A stretch of DNA of 64,000 nt from Candidatus Thiodiazotropha sp. (ex Codakia rugifera) (GCA_025656675.1 JAHXHN010000006.1:162455-226454), one strand, 5' to 3'; shown: positions 15,222 to 25,686, numbered from the stretch's first letter. Program-made: numbers and translations. Notes: generated by a model from the letters alone, not told the origin.

Positions 15222-15253
15222 AAAAAAAAGCCCGCCAAACGGCGGGCTTTTAT
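15222..15253. terminator. Bidirectional intrinsic terminator
   Basis: A run of eight A, the stem GCCCGCC-AAAC-GGCGGGC, then TTTT. It works for the small ORF on the plus strand and for sat on the minus strand. Confidence 0.9.
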
Positions 15254-15269
15254 ATTTATTATCAGTAAG

Positions 15270-16457
15270 TTACTTAATCGACTGATAATAGTCCATGAGA
15301 ATCTGAGCAACCTCCGGACGAGAGAACTCTTTTGGTGGTGCGATGCCCTGCCCCAGCATCTCACGTACCTTGGTGCCTGAAAGCAGCACGAAGTCCTCTT
15401 TGGTGTGATCCGGTGCTTCACACATCATAACCACCTCGTTCAGCTTCTTGGAGTATGCCGTGTGGTCTGCCTTGAATATCTCGATATCGAGGGCACCTGC
15501 AGGTACCTCCTCATCGAAGATGGTCTGTGCATCAAACGCACCGTAATAATCACCCACGCCCGCATGGTCACGTCCAATGATGAAGTGGGTGGCACCCATA
15601 TTCTGGCGGAAATAGGCATGCAGTACTGCTTCGCGAGGACCTGCGTAGAGCATGTCGAAACCGTAGCCGGTGACCATTGCACTGTTCGGTGGGAAGTAGA
15701 GTTCTACCATCTTTCGGATCGCAGCGTCACGTACTGGAGCCGGAATATCACCTGGCTTCAGTTTACCGAGCAGCATATGGATAACCAGTCCGTCACAACC
15801 CAGTCGGTCCATGGCCATGTGACAGAGTTCTTCATGGGCCAGATGCATCGGGTTACGGGTCTGGAAGGCAACAATCTTTTTCCAGCCACGCTCTTTGATC
15901 TCATTACGGATCTCCACAGCGGTGCGGAACGTGTCTGGGAAGTCAGACTGAAAGTAAGAGAAGTTCAAGACCTGGATCGGACCGGAAATAGCAACACGAC
16001 CCTGGTTGATGAATGCCGCCACGCCAGGATGCTCCTTATCGTCGGTGCGGTAGACCTTGTCAGTCATCACTGCCATCTGCTGCTCACTGACCGCTTCAAT
16101 GGATTCGATATCCATGATGGCCAGTACCGGATTACCCTCAACATTCGGATCTCTGAGAGCAATGCGCTTGGCGTCACCGATGGCATCGGTATTCTCCAAT
16201 AGACAGAGCACTGGAACCGGAAAGAAACTGCCATCAGTCAGGGTCATCTTTTCAGCAGCGCCCATGGCATCAGCTACCGTCATGAAACCCTTCAGTGGAT
16301 TGAAGTAGCCTGTACCCATCATCACGGCATTGCCGGCAGCCTGAGAACTGATCACTACCGATGGCAGTGATTCCGCTTCATGGGAGAGTTTATGATGAGT
16401 TTCCGGGTCGTAGACAAACAAAGGTTGTAGTTCTGAGGAACCAACTGGGTTGATCAT
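15270..16457 (-). CDS. sat: Sulfate adenylyltransferase (ATP sulfurylase), dissimilatory type
   Basis: 395 aa, a single-chain ATP sulfurylase rather than the CysDN type. Active-site motifs are QTRNPMHLAHE (nucleotide-binding HxxH-like), HMLLGKLKPGDIPAPVRD and IIGRDHAGVGDYYG. In sulfur oxidisers this enzyme runs from APS and pyrophosphate to sulfate and ATP; in reducers it runs the other way. It has no APS kinase domain. AAGGAG lies about 10 bases before the ATG. aprAB is not in the window. It stands alone between a terminator and a long gene-free upstream region. Confidence 0.96.
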   Translation of the reverse strand: MINPVGSSELQPLFVYDPETHHKLSHEAESLPSVVISSQAAGNAVMMGTGYFNPLKGFMTVADAMGAAEKMTLTDGSFFPVPVLCLLENTDAIGDAKRIALRDPNVEGNPVLAIMDIESIEAVSEQQMAVMTDKVYRTDDKEHPGVAAFINQGRVAISGPIQVLNFSYFQSDFPDTFRTAVEIRNEIKERGWKKIVAFQTRNPMHLAHEELCHMAMDRLGCDGLVIHMLLGKLKPGDIPAPVRDAAIRKMVELYFPPNSAMVTGYGFDMLYAGPREAVLHAYFRQNMGATHFIIGRDHAGVGDYYGAFDAQTIFDEEVPAGALDIEIFKADHTAYSKKLNEVVMMCEAPDHTKEDFVLLSGTKVREMLGQGIAPPKEFSRPEVAQILMDYYQSIK

Positions 16458-17084
16458 GACGTTTCGTCTCCTTCGTTGATCGCTTTATCAGATTGGCCTG
16501 CCCAGTCACCACACTGATCACCAAGCCTGCCTAGAATATTCACTGTGGGTTAGTTAACGAGAAGCTGCTTTTAAAAAAAGTAGTTTCTTTTTTTAAGATT
16601 AAATAACCAACTGTTTTTATTAGTAATAATTAAGTTATTTCAAATAACACAAAATTAAACAGCCCATACCCTACCACAACAAGGAGTTATCCAACCCCAG
16701 TATTTTTTTATGTGCTCAGCAAAATATCTGCTCTCGCTGAGATTGTGGATTTGAAGGAGTCAGTCAGTTGTAGCACTGATTTGAGGTAAAGATGACCAGG
16801 GCTGATTCAACATTCCGTTATCCACGTTATTCCTGCGAGAGCCCACTACTGTCCGGAATATGCGAACACGATTGGATTGGGGGTAAGGGAGTGTCTCTGC
16901 TTCGTCACGATAAGCTACAAATGAGACCTAAACTTTCAGTGTCTTACGGTGGAGCCCTGCCCCACCAATCTCGTTGATGAACAAGACTATGCTTATTCAA
17001 GCTTGGCGGTTAATTTACTGACCGTCTTACCAGACGAGAAGCGTAAACCGGGACGCTGGTCAAACCAGTGTCTTCCAGGTGCAT
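16458..17084. other. Gene-poor region between sat and recD
   Basis: 627 bp without a convincing gene. The first 200 bp upstream of sat are AT-rich (T-runs near 16570-16600, AT-rich stretch to 16660) and should hold its promoter, but no clear -35/-10 pair was found. A 61-codon ORF at 16792-16977 has a possible GAGGTAAAG site, but its sequence shows no protein-like pattern. Confidence 0.6.
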
Positions 17085-18920
17085 TCACATATCGACAGGA
17101 ATCACCAACAAATCAGCGAGTCCACTGTTTCGTTGCATTTGATGCTCGACGCTGTATTCAAAGGTTGTCTTTTCACCGATCAAGCTGAACCGCTCTTTTG
17201 ATCGAGTAATCGCGGTATAGAGCAATTCACGACACAGAACAGGGTTGGGTTGATCCGGTATCTGAAGCAATACCTCCTTGAATTCCGAACCCTGACTTTT
17301 GTGAACCGTCACTGCATAGACGGTCTCACAGTAAGGCAGTCGTGAAGGAGAGACCCATCGGATTTGGCCATCAACACCACTGAAGGCGACAGCCAGTCCC
17401 TGGTCAGGATCCGGATGGGGTAACACGATGCCGGTCTCACCATTATAGAGATTGAGTTGATAATCATTGCGAGAGAGCATGACAGGACGCCCTGGATACC
17501 ACTCGCTGTTATCCTGGATATAGCCGGCCTGAGTCAATGCATGGGTAATCGCCTGGTTCATCGCACTGACCCCGTGGGGTCCTTCCCGCAAGGTACAGAG
17601 CAGACGAAATTCCTGCAGTATTGAGAACAGTGATTCGACAGTTGCCCCTGCCGCCATTTCCTGAAAAAGCCTGGCATAACGACCGGAAGCCACCTTTACA
17701 GCACTAAGATCGTTATTCAACCAGGCTATTTCATCCCCACCCGTGAGCAACAAGTGTCGTGCCGTTCGCGCATCGCCCCGATTGATTGCACTGGCCAATT
17801 TGCCGATCTGGCTATCGACATCAAAGCGGTAACTCTCTCTCAACACGACCACGCTATTTCTGAGACGACTGCTTGACTGTGATTCGCTTTCTACCGCTTG
17901 ACCTGTGATGTCCATTAACACCTGGTTAAATGACTGATCGGGCCCCTCACAACCTGTACATAGATCACCCAACACGGCGCCTGCCTCTACGGAGGCGAGC
18001 TGGTCACGATCTCCCAACAGTATCAATCTAGCCTGTTGCGGCAGCGCATCGAGGAGTTTTGTCATCAACGCCACATCAATCATGGATGCCTCATCCACTA
18101 TCACCACATCCAGCAACAAGGGGTTGTTTCCATGATGGCGAAAACCTGTACCTTGTCGATTCACGCCAAGCAGACGATGCAGTGTCGATGCCTGTTCAGG
18201 AATAGCTTGCCGTTGTTGTGGTGACAAGGGTAGCGAGGCCTTGGATTGCTGGATCGCCTGCTGCAGACGTGAGGCAGCCATTCCTGTCGGCGCTGCAAGG
18301 GCAATCCGCAAAGTCTCCCCCCCAGGTTGCTGGCGTAACAGGGCGAGCAGTCGCACGACGGTTGTCGTCTTGCCGGTACCCGGTCCACCGGAGATGATAC
18401 TGAGGCGACGCAGCAGCGCAGTGGCTGCAGCGATCGTTTGCCCGTCACTCCCCTGCCTGGATTGAAGCGGAAAGAGTGTCGAGATACCCTTTTTCAAAAT
18501 ACCCCGGTCAACCGCTTCAACAACTGATTCGGCGCGGTGAAGCAGTGACTGACCGAGTCGTTGTTCATACTCCCAATAGCGATGAAGATAGAGTCGGCTA
18601 CGGGTATCGAGAATCAGCGGTTGCCAGTCGCCGGGGCGACCGACCACACCACTGCTCAACAGTTCGGCTGACCAATGCTCGAGTCCGGGTGCCTGAACAG
18701 CCATATCAGCGTCACTGAATAGTCGCTCACCCGCAATATCGTTCAAGTCGAGACAGACATCGCCCTCTGAGGTCGCATGACTGGTCAGGGCAATGGCCAG
18801 GGCAAGGGATTGAGAGGGTACCTCAGCTTCACCAAGCAGATACTCGGCAAGGTACAGATCGAGATCATTGAGTTGATTGTGTCGGTGTAGATCACGTAGC
18901 AGGTTATCAGTCTGAGTCAT
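17085..18920 (-). CDS. recD: Exodeoxyribonuclease V alpha subunit RecD
   Basis: 611 aa superfamily 1B 5'-3' helicase of RecBCD. Motifs in order are SGGPGTGKTTTVVRLL (Walker A), DVVIVDEASMIDVALM (Walker B), LLGDRDQLASVEAGAVL (motif III), VVLRESYRF (motif IV), TVHKSQGSEFKEVLL (motif V) and LYTAITRSKERF (motif VI). The ATG at 18920 overlaps the recB stop by 14 bp, preceded by a G-rich ribosome binding site; a GTG at 18923 is an alternative. It is the last gene of the recC-recB-recD operon. Confidence 0.96.
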   Translation of the reverse strand: MTQTDNLLRDLHRHNQLNDLDLYLAEYLLGEAEVPSQSLALAIALTSHATSEGDVCLDLNDIAGERLFSDADMAVQAPGLEHWSAELLSSGVVGRPGDWQPLILDTRSRLYLHRYWEYEQRLGQSLLHRAESVVEAVDRGILKKGISTLFPLQSRQGSDGQTIAAATALLRRLSIISGGPGTGKTTTVVRLLALLRQQPGGETLRIALAAPTGMAASRLQQAIQQSKASLPLSPQQRQAIPEQASTLHRLLGVNRQGTGFRHHGNNPLLLDVVIVDEASMIDVALMTKLLDALPQQARLILLGDRDQLASVEAGAVLGDLCTGCEGPDQSFNQVLMDITGQAVESESQSSSRLRNSVVVLRESYRFDVDSQIGKLASAINRGDARTARHLLLTGGDEIAWLNNDLSAVKVASGRYARLFQEMAAGATVESLFSILQEFRLLCTLREGPHGVSAMNQAITHALTQAGYIQDNSEWYPGRPVMLSRNDYQLNLYNGETGIVLPHPDPDQGLAVAFSGVDGQIRWVSPSRLPYCETVYAVTVHKSQGSEFKEVLLQIPDQPNPVLCRELLYTAITRSKERFSLIGEKTTFEYSVEHQMQRNSGLADLLVIPVDM

Positions 18921-21900
18921 CACCCCGCCCCTCGATCAAGCTGTCCAGTGCTTCGATAAAGTCAAGAGAAGGTCGCTCAGTTACGATGCCTAATCGAGGA
19001 CCGCTCTGAGGCTGCATGCCACGCAGAAACAGATAAAAGACACCACCGAAGTGGCGCTCATAATCATAGTCGACAAGCCGTAGCCGGAGATAGCGATGCA
19101 GTGCCAGGGCGTAGAGTACGTATTGCAAGGTGTAGTGGTGGCTGGTCATGGCATACAGCAGTGCCTGCGGGTGGTAATCGCTAAAACTGTGACCTAACCA
19201 GTTAGACTTGTAGTCGGCCAGGTAGAACCGCCCATCGGCTTCGAAAACCAAGTCGATGTAACCTTTGATATAGCCATCCACCACCTCTGATTGCAGGTTA
19301 TCCAATCCATCCAGCAGCGCATCTGTCTCGGAGAAATAATGGGCTTGTGCAAGTCGCTTTATTGCCTTGGGATCGAGAGCCTTGACCGGAAAGTAAAACT
19401 CCATTTCATTGCGCCGCTGCCGATCCCCGATCATACTCAAAGTCAGGCCCTGGGCATTGAGGGGCGTCTGCACCAGGTGACTCATCCAGTCGACAACGAC
19501 AGGCGTCCAACGGTTATCAATGGCATGCAACATCAGTTGCTCCGCAACCAGGGATTCAACTGCTTCTTGTTCAGGGTGATCGAACGCCAGTTCTTCCAGG
19601 ATGGCATGAAGACAACTGCCAGGCCTTGAACCGCGGGGAAAGCCGTGTACGCTGAAGCCCTCCTGCTGATCCTGTGGCTGTATAAGCTGGGCCAGCGGGG
19701 CATCATGGTCCGGTCTATCCTCCTGGTGACCGGCTGTCAGGGAGGAGAAACTGGCCACCCTCCGAGTTCTAGAAAGCGAAGCTGTAAAACGTCTGGGATG
19801 AAGGAGTTCCGGTGGAAGCGGTAACGTGAGTTGCGCCACTTCACCACCGGTCGGCATGGGGGCCAAGCTGATGCTGCCCTGAGCAGCTTCGATCAGCTGT
19901 TGCAATTGTTGCTCGTCTCTCTCCCGGCTCACGGCCTTGGCCTGCTCTTTCCAGGATGCCAACCTGTCGGTCTGATCGCCACTTCGTCCACTGTGCAACA
20001 GCCAACCCAGAGCGGAGTTTGCACCCTGCTTCAGCAACCCCCAGGGCAGATAACAACGGTAGCGTGGACGGGTCAAAGCCACATACAGCAGTCGCAGGTT
20101 TTCCGCCATCGCCTCCTCACGGTAGAAGCGCTGGTTTTCCAGAAAATGTTCCGAGCCAAGCTCAAGAACGGCCGCATAGTCATCCGCTGGATCATGAAAC
20201 AGGAATGGCCGGTCATTAGCCTTCTCCGTTGATTCGTCCCACAAATAGGGACAAAAGACGATGCCATACTCCAGCCCTTTACTGTGGTGTAAGGTATCGA
20301 TCTTCACCAACTCCCCATCACTCTCCAGACGCAGCAATCGCTCGTCATCCTGGGAAGTGGATTGACGCTGGCGTCCAAACCACTTTACCAACCCCTCCAT
20401 ACCGGGTTGCACTGTACTGTCGTGTTGATGCAGCAGTTCCAGCAGATGATAAAAATTGGTCAGACGACGCTCGCCATCCTGAAAGTCGAGTAGCCGATTT
20501 TCGATCCCCTGCTCAACGATCAGTCGCCTGAACATGGTGACAAAGCCATCATCCCGCCAGCCGCGATGATAGTTGAAAAAGCGGTTAAACAGGCCACTTT
20601 GAATGCCGTCATCACGATTCAACTGATCTATTGCGGCACCATCCCAACCCAGCAACGAAGTTGCCAGTGCAGCCCGCATCAGGCTTCCCCTGTGGGGCTC
20701 CAGCAGCGCGATGAGCAGGCGTTCCATCTGTTCAGCCTCACGGCTCCAATAGACACTCTGTTGACTGCCACGTACGGAGTGTATGCCTCTCTCATGCAAC
20801 GCCTCAGCGATGCGTGTTGCCTGTTCATGTTTTCGTACCAACACAGCGATATCACTGCCACGCAAGGGTCTCTGGCCAATCAGAGCCTGCCCTGTTGCAG
20901 CCTGTGTCAACAATTCGGCAATCTTACCGGCAGTCGCATCGGCTACTGCCTGGCGAACCTCTTCGAGTGAATGCTGGTCATCAAAAGCCAATTGCCAGAT
21001 TTGAAACGGCGCATCACTTTCGCACTTTGAGGAGAAGACCTCCATCTCCCGGGATGCCGGTTTCACCGGCTCGAAGCCGATACGGTGATCAAAAAAGGGG
21101 CTTTCCGATTGACAGAACAGGGCGTTCACTGCCTGTACCAGTCCTGCTGTTGATCGCCAATTGGTATCCAGGGTATGGCGCACTGCCCCTGTCTCGTCCC
21201 TGGCTCGCAGATAAGCGAATATATCGGCGCCGCGAAAACTATAGATCGCCTGCTTCGGATCCCCAACCAGGAACACAGGAAGATCACTCTTTTGGTAGAT
21301 CTTGCGAAGAATCTGATATTGAACCGGGTCGGTATCCTGAAACTCGTCTACCAGTGCTGCCGGGTAGTGTCTGCGCAACATGCCTGACAGGCGTCCGTTC
21401 GTGTCGGTTTGCAGGGTATGTTCCAGTTGCAACAGCAGGTCATCATAGGACCACTCCCCAGCTTCCGCCTGTCGTTTGGGGAGTTCGCCAAGTAGATAGT
21501 CGTAGAACTTTTTTTGCAGGGCGACAACCGCTTTATCATAAGCCTCGGCACATCTCTCGACACTGATCAGATAACTTTCCAGCTGTAAAAAAAATGGATG
21601 TTGCGGCGCTGTTTTACCCTTTTTCACTGCAGTCGCGATGATCGCCGGGGTAAACCGATCCGCTTTGTCGAAGGGTCTTTGATAGGGTGTTGCCTGCAAC
21701 CACAGGTCCATTTTTCCGCACCAGCTCTCCACCCAGGCCTGTCGATAGAGATTGCCCTTCATGACCTGACCATCACTCAGCAATATCTGAATGGTGTCTC
21801 GCCCTGTTTCCCATACTGATCTGATAGCCGACTGTAATATGAGAGTCTGCTGCTCAAGTTGTTGAAGCGATTCAGGCCACTGCGCAGCCCTAACGTCCAG

Positions 21901-22470
21901 ATAGGGCTTACCCAAAGCTGGACGCAGACGCGACAGAAGGGCTTCAGGCGTGGTTATCCAGTTGCGGAAGGTCTGCAGAAATTGTGGGGGTAGACCGGCC
22001 ACCTCCCGGCGCCAGAAATCATCTGCAATCTGCTGTAGACGATCCCCCTGATCAGGCACCAACTCAGTTTGAAATGCCTGTCCGGTCTCAAATGCGTGTT
22101 CCGTCAATACCCGTTGACAAAAACCATGAATGGTAAATATGGCTGCCCGGTCAAAGCCGGCAATGGCAAGATCAAGACGCTTGCGCACCTTCTCCCTGTC
22201 CTGCAGCTTTTCGTATAAGTCGCGTAACAGCGGGTCTGTCGATACACCCCCCCCAAACAGGGTTCTGGCCTCTAGCAGCCGTTGCCGGATACGTGTTTTC
22301 AACTCCGCGGTGGCTGCTTTGGTATAGGTCACGACAAGTATCGAATCCGGACTGAGCCCCTGCTCCAGTAAGAGTCGCAGATAGAGGCTGGTCAAAGTGT
22401 AGGTTTTCCCGGTACCCGCACTGGCCTCGACCAGATTGAATCCTTTCAGCGCAACTGATTCGATTTGCAT
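18907..22470 (-). CDS. recB: Exodeoxyribonuclease V beta subunit RecB
   Basis: 1187 aa from the ATG at 22470 (GTG at 22485 is an alternative overlapping recC). UvrD-type helicase motifs are EASAGTGKTYTLTSLYLRLL, DEFQDTDPVQYQI, VGDPKQAIYSFRGADI and LYVALTRPRYRC. A C-terminal nuclease domain carries YIKGYIDLVF and FYLADYKSNWLG, the D-x-K catalytic pair. It processes double-strand breaks with RecC and RecD, producing 3' ends for RecA at Chi-like sites. Length matches E. coli RecB, with all key motifs intact. Confidence 0.97.
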   Translation of the reverse strand: MQIESVALKGFNLVEASAGTGKTYTLTSLYLRLLLEQGLSPDSILVVTYTKAATAELKTRIRQRLLEARTLFGGGVSTDPLLRDLYEKLQDREKVRKRLDLAIAGFDRAAIFTIHGFCQRVLTEHAFETGQAFQTELVPDQGDRLQQIADDFWRREVAGLPPQFLQTFRNWITTPEALLSRLRPALGKPYLDVRAAQWPESLQQLEQQTLILQSAIRSVWETGRDTIQILLSDGQVMKGNLYRQAWVESWCGKMDLWLQATPYQRPFDKADRFTPAIIATAVKKGKTAPQHPFFLQLESYLISVERCAEAYDKAVVALQKKFYDYLLGELPKRQAEAGEWSYDDLLLQLEHTLQTDTNGRLSGMLRRHYPAALVDEFQDTDPVQYQILRKIYQKSDLPVFLVGDPKQAIYSFRGADIFAYLRARDETGAVRHTLDTNWRSTAGLVQAVNALFCQSESPFFDHRIGFEPVKPASREMEVFSSKCESDAPFQIWQLAFDDQHSLEEVRQAVADATAGKIAELLTQAATGQALIGQRPLRGSDIAVLVRKHEQATRIAEALHERGIHSVRGSQQSVYWSREAEQMERLLIALLEPHRGSLMRAALATSLLGWDGAAIDQLNRDDGIQSGLFNRFFNYHRGWRDDGFVTMFRRLIVEQGIENRLLDFQDGERRLTNFYHLLELLHQHDSTVQPGMEGLVKWFGRQRQSTSQDDERLLRLESDGELVKIDTLHHSKGLEYGIVFCPYLWDESTEKANDRPFLFHDPADDYAAVLELGSEHFLENQRFYREEAMAENLRLLYVALTRPRYRCYLPWGLLKQGANSALGWLLHSGRSGDQTDRLASWKEQAKAVSRERDEQQLQQLIEAAQGSISLAPMPTGGEVAQLTLPLPPELLHPRRFTASLSRTRRVASFSSLTAGHQEDRPDHDAPLAQLIQPQDQQEGFSVHGFPRGSRPGSCLHAILEELAFDHPEQEAVESLVAEQLMLHAIDNRWTPVVVDWMSHLVQTPLNAQGLTLSMIGDRQRRNEMEFYFPVKALDPKAIKRLAQAHYFSETDALLDGLDNLQSEVVDGYIKGYIDLVFEADGRFYLADYKSNWLGHSFSDYHPQALLYAMTSHHYTLQYVLYALALHRYLRLRLVDYDYERHFGGVFYLFLRGMQPQSGPRLGIVTERPSLDFIEALDSLIEGRGDDSD

Positions 22471-22475
22471 ACCCA

Positions 22476-25400
22476 CTACTGCCACTCCAGGTGATCCATC
22501 AGTGGCTGCATTAATCTCAAACTGGTTTCGCTGAACGTTTGATCCAAAATGGGACGCCCCGGCATCAACAGACGGTTATAAGGTTTATCCACATCACCCG
22601 ACATGTATTGATTCCCAAACCACCTGTTATTGGCCGCTTTGAGCGCCTTCTCCTCATCACCCTGCAGCAAGCTCTCCACAAAGATCCAGGATGGTGTCGG
22701 ATAGAACGGCAAGGGTGTTCGCAATCCCATGCGATAGTGCTGTAACCACACCTCCAAGTGCAAACCGGCCTGTTCAACGGGTCTATAACTGCCAGTCCTG
22801 CCACGCTCCAGCAGACAACTCTGCAACGCGACATCAGGGGGATTAAGCTCGTTCAGTAACAGGTGTCGAATCCACTGCTGTATCAACAGATAGGGGTAGA
22901 GCCGTTCTGTGCTGTAGGTCAGCAGACCCGATTCACTGATACCATCCAAATGACCTACAAGATGAACCTGACCCATTGTCAGGTCGATCTCCCGGGGTGC
23001 CAATTGGCTGTCACCACGATGGGAGAGGATCCGTTTAGCCGTCTCAGTTGCCTCCATCTGCATCTGTTCATAGACCTGCTCGCCAATTTTTCCATGTGGC
23101 AGTTGACCACGGGCATCTAATCGGTGGTAAAGGGCATCCGGCGACTCTCCCTGGAGTAACGCTTCCACCAGTGCATGCTCCAGATCCAATTGATCGAAAC
23201 GTTCAAGGGCGAACGTTTCGCGCTCCTCCGGAAGCCATTCGGCCGACTCAAGGTTGATATCAAGCCGGTGGTGAGCAAAACCTCGTTGCGGGTTGGTAAA
23301 AAAATAGAGCAGCTGCTGCAGATCTACCTCAATGATGGCATCGGGTTCTGCAAGTGTTTGTGTCACCAGAGGTGGATCGACTTCTCTACCACGACCTACC
23401 CGCATAGCCGCCTCCCGCATCTCCGGGGAGTAACTGAAGAGTGCACTGTCACTTCGAAAATAGTCAGCCGAGTAGGGTTGCAGGGGATGGTCGAACCTGA
23501 TCTGCTTCATACCCTCTTCGCCAACCATCTGCTGCAGGGTGTCAGATAACTCATCCACGACCACAGAGGGCGGAATCAGGCTGTTGTCCCGCTGGTTCCG
23601 TCCGACATAACTGAGCGCAAGACAGTCTCTTGCGGAGATCAGGGTCTCAAGAAAAAGGTAGCGATCATCCACCCGTCGTGAACGATCGCCTGGACGAAAC
23701 TCAGTGGCCATCAGGTCGAACCCAAGTTCTGGCTGTCGGCGCGGAAAGGCATCATCGTTCATACCGATGAGGTAGATCACACGAAATGGCAGACTACGCA
23801 TCGGTGCGAGGGCGCAGAAGTTGACGCCACCACCCAGAAAGCCATGGTCGGATGAGAGACTCAACATTTCCTGTAAGCGATGACGAATGACCGATACCGG
23901 GACAGGCTCATGAAAACCGGCCTCATCAGCCTCTTTCGCCATATCATGGATCGTCTCCCTGACCGATTCGATGAGTGGCTCATTCTCCTCATCAGTGTAA
24001 AAAAACTGTTCCGTGAGATTGATCAAAAAAACCATCCAAGCTTGTGGCGTCCGACTTGTCTCAAGCTGTCTTTCCAGGCCGAAGACAGCGTCACAGAAGG
24101 CCAATAGGCTCCCTAGCCACTGACTGGCGGAGCCTTCCACCACATCCAGCGGATAGGTCTGGTGCCATAATTGTTCCCCATCACCGGGCATGACATACCC
24201 CAGCATGAGTTGATGCAGACCTGCCTGCCAGGTATTGCGCTGTTCGGCAGGAAGTTCATATTGCTGCTTGCTATCACCATCCTTTCCCCAACGAATGCCA
24301 GCTGAAGCTATCCACCGAGTCACCTGTTCGAGTCCCGTTTCATCCAGTGCAAATCGGTGTCGAATAGCAGGAAATTCCAGTAGATTGAGCAGTTCGCTGA
24401 CGCTATATCGAGAACCCGGTAATTGCAGGATCTCAATCAGGGCAACAGCCAGTGGGTTACTCTGCTTCAGACTGGCATCACTGATCCTGAAGGGTATAGA
24501 GGGCCGACCACCCGGTTCTGAAAAGAGTGCATCGATTAACGGTGCATAGCGGTCGATGTCAGGTGTCATGACCAGAATGTCAGCTGGTGTCAAACCGGGC
24601 AGTTCATCCAGCATCGCCAGTAGCTGATCGTAGAGTACCTCTACCTCTCGCATCGGACTGTGGCATCGATGCAGTGAAATAGAACGATCGGACAAGCAGC
24701 CGGCCACGGGAGCCTGGAGAAACAAAATATTATTTTGCAGCTGCTGTAGAAGCCGGTCACCCGGTTCAGTTTCAAATAGCGTTTCACCCCCTGGGTCCAT
24801 CTCATTGATGGCTGCGAAGAAATCCCTCCCCTGCCTTCCCATAGTGGCCAACAGTGGATTACCGACCTCAAGATAGAGCTCTTCCTCAACTGACTTGAGT
24901 GTTAGCTGAGCCTGCTCAGCAGGTGAAACGATATCGGCCCAATGATCTTCACAGGGATTGAGTAGAAAAAGATGGACCTCCATAGTGGATGAAATTTGGC
25001 GAATAATCTCCAGGTAGCCAGGCGATAAGGTAGGCACACCAAAGATAAAGACCCTTGAAGATGGGTTGTCAGCATTGGGTTCAGCCGATAACTGAAACAA
25101 CTGTTGCTGTAGACTCACCCAATGGATGGGATCTTTCTGTGCAAGCTGACGCCAGATTTCCGCTTGCCATTCATCACTCTTCGTTGCTGCCTCACCCTGT
25201 TGCCATTTAATAATCCAATCGGGGCGGTAGACCAGATACCGATCAAAAAGAGTGGCCAGCTGCTGTGCCAACTGAAAACGACGTACAGCCCCCCCCTCAG
25301 CCAAATAGTCTAAAACCGGTCGGTTCTGAAGGTTGACGTCTATGTCTGACAAGCAGGCAAATAGTCGCCAGGCCAGACGCTTTGGCTGATACCGGTCATA

Positions 25401-25643
25401 GGGGGGGACTGTGGGCAGACGGTCACGGAATAACTGCCAGATATAGGCGGCCGGCAAAGGAAACTGAATATTTGCACAAATACCCAGATGGCTGGCGATC
25501 TGCAGGGATAGCCAACGCGCCATACCTGGGTGTTGCACGACTATCTGATCTTGTTGAAGAGGCGCTCCGCCCGGTCCTGCGAGTAACCAGGCCAGCCGTT
25601 TAGACAGCGTTTCGAGATGGTTGGATTGGTAGAGCCTCAACAT
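22476..25643 (-). CDS. recC: Exodeoxyribonuclease V gamma subunit RecC
   Basis: 1055 aa. It begins LRLYQSNHLETLSKRLAWLL with QIVVQHPGMARWLSLQIA, the family N-terminal signature, and carries PADILVMTPDIDRYAPLIDA and FCALAPMRSLPFRVIYLIGM followed by DDAFPRR. RecC is the Chi-recognising, inactive helicase-like scaffold of RecBCD. It is first in the operon, with recB starting within a few bases of its stop. Confidence 0.96.
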   Translation of the reverse strand: MLRLYQSNHLETLSKRLAWLLAGPGGAPLQQDQIVVQHPGMARWLSLQIASHLGICANIQFPLPAAYIWQLFRDRLPTVPPYDRYQPKRLAWRLFACLSDIDVNLQNRPVLDYLAEGGAVRRFQLAQQLATLFDRYLVYRPDWIIKWQQGEAATKSDEWQAEIWRQLAQKDPIHWVSLQQQLFQLSAEPNADNPSSRVFIFGVPTLSPGYLEIIRQISSTMEVHLFLLNPCEDHWADIVSPAEQAQLTLKSVEEELYLEVGNPLLATMGRQGRDFFAAINEMDPGGETLFETEPGDRLLQQLQNNILFLQAPVAGCLSDRSISLHRCHSPMREVEVLYDQLLAMLDELPGLTPADILVMTPDIDRYAPLIDALFSEPGGRPSIPFRISDASLKQSNPLAVALIEILQLPGSRYSVSELLNLLEFPAIRHRFALDETGLEQVTRWIASAGIRWGKDGDSKQQYELPAEQRNTWQAGLHQLMLGYVMPGDGEQLWHQTYPLDVVEGSASQWLGSLLAFCDAVFGLERQLETSRTPQAWMVFLINLTEQFFYTDEENEPLIESVRETIHDMAKEADEAGFHEPVPVSVIRHRLQEMLSLSSDHGFLGGGVNFCALAPMRSLPFRVIYLIGMNDDAFPRRQPELGFDLMATEFRPGDRSRRVDDRYLFLETLISARDCLALSYVGRNQRDNSLIPPSVVVDELSDTLQQMVGEEGMKQIRFDHPLQPYSADYFRSDSALFSYSPEMREAAMRVGRGREVDPPLVTQTLAEPDAIIEVDLQQLLYFFTNPQRGFAHHRLDINLESAEWLPEERETFALERFDQLDLEHALVEALLQGESPDALYHRLDARGQLPHGKIGEQVYEQMQMEATETAKRILSHRGDSQLAPREIDLTMGQVHLVGHLDGISESGLLTYSTERLYPYLLIQQWIRHLLLNELNPPDVALQSCLLERGRTGSYRPVEQAGLHLEVWLQHYRMGLRTPLPFYPTPSWIFVESLLQGDEEKALKAANNRWFGNQYMSGDVDKPYNRLLMPGRPILDQTFSETSLRLMQPLMDHLEWQ

Positions 25644-25665
25644 GAGGCCGTATTCTAACCCGTTT

Positions 25666-25686
25666 AGGGCTCAATCACTGAGCCCT
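25666..25686. repeat. Perfect 8-bp inverted repeat between the HDOD gene and recC
   Basis: AGGGCTCA-ATCAC-TGAGCCCT, 22 bp upstream of recC. No T-run follows on either strand, so it may be a weak terminator for the HDOD gene or a regulatory site for recCBD. Confidence 0.5.

Noticed and set aside
16792-16977. 61-codon ORF with a GAGGTAAAG-like site
   Set aside because: Composition and residue pattern do not look like a protein; it lies in non-coding DNA with no support from neighbours.
17085-25643. recC-recB-recD as a defence island with novel partners
   Set aside because: The three genes are the standard housekeeping RecBCD operon with all expected motifs; no extra defence genes nearby.
25666-25686. 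Hairpin as a terminator of the HDOD gene
   Set aside because: The stem is perfect but no T-run follows on either strand; kept as a repeat only.
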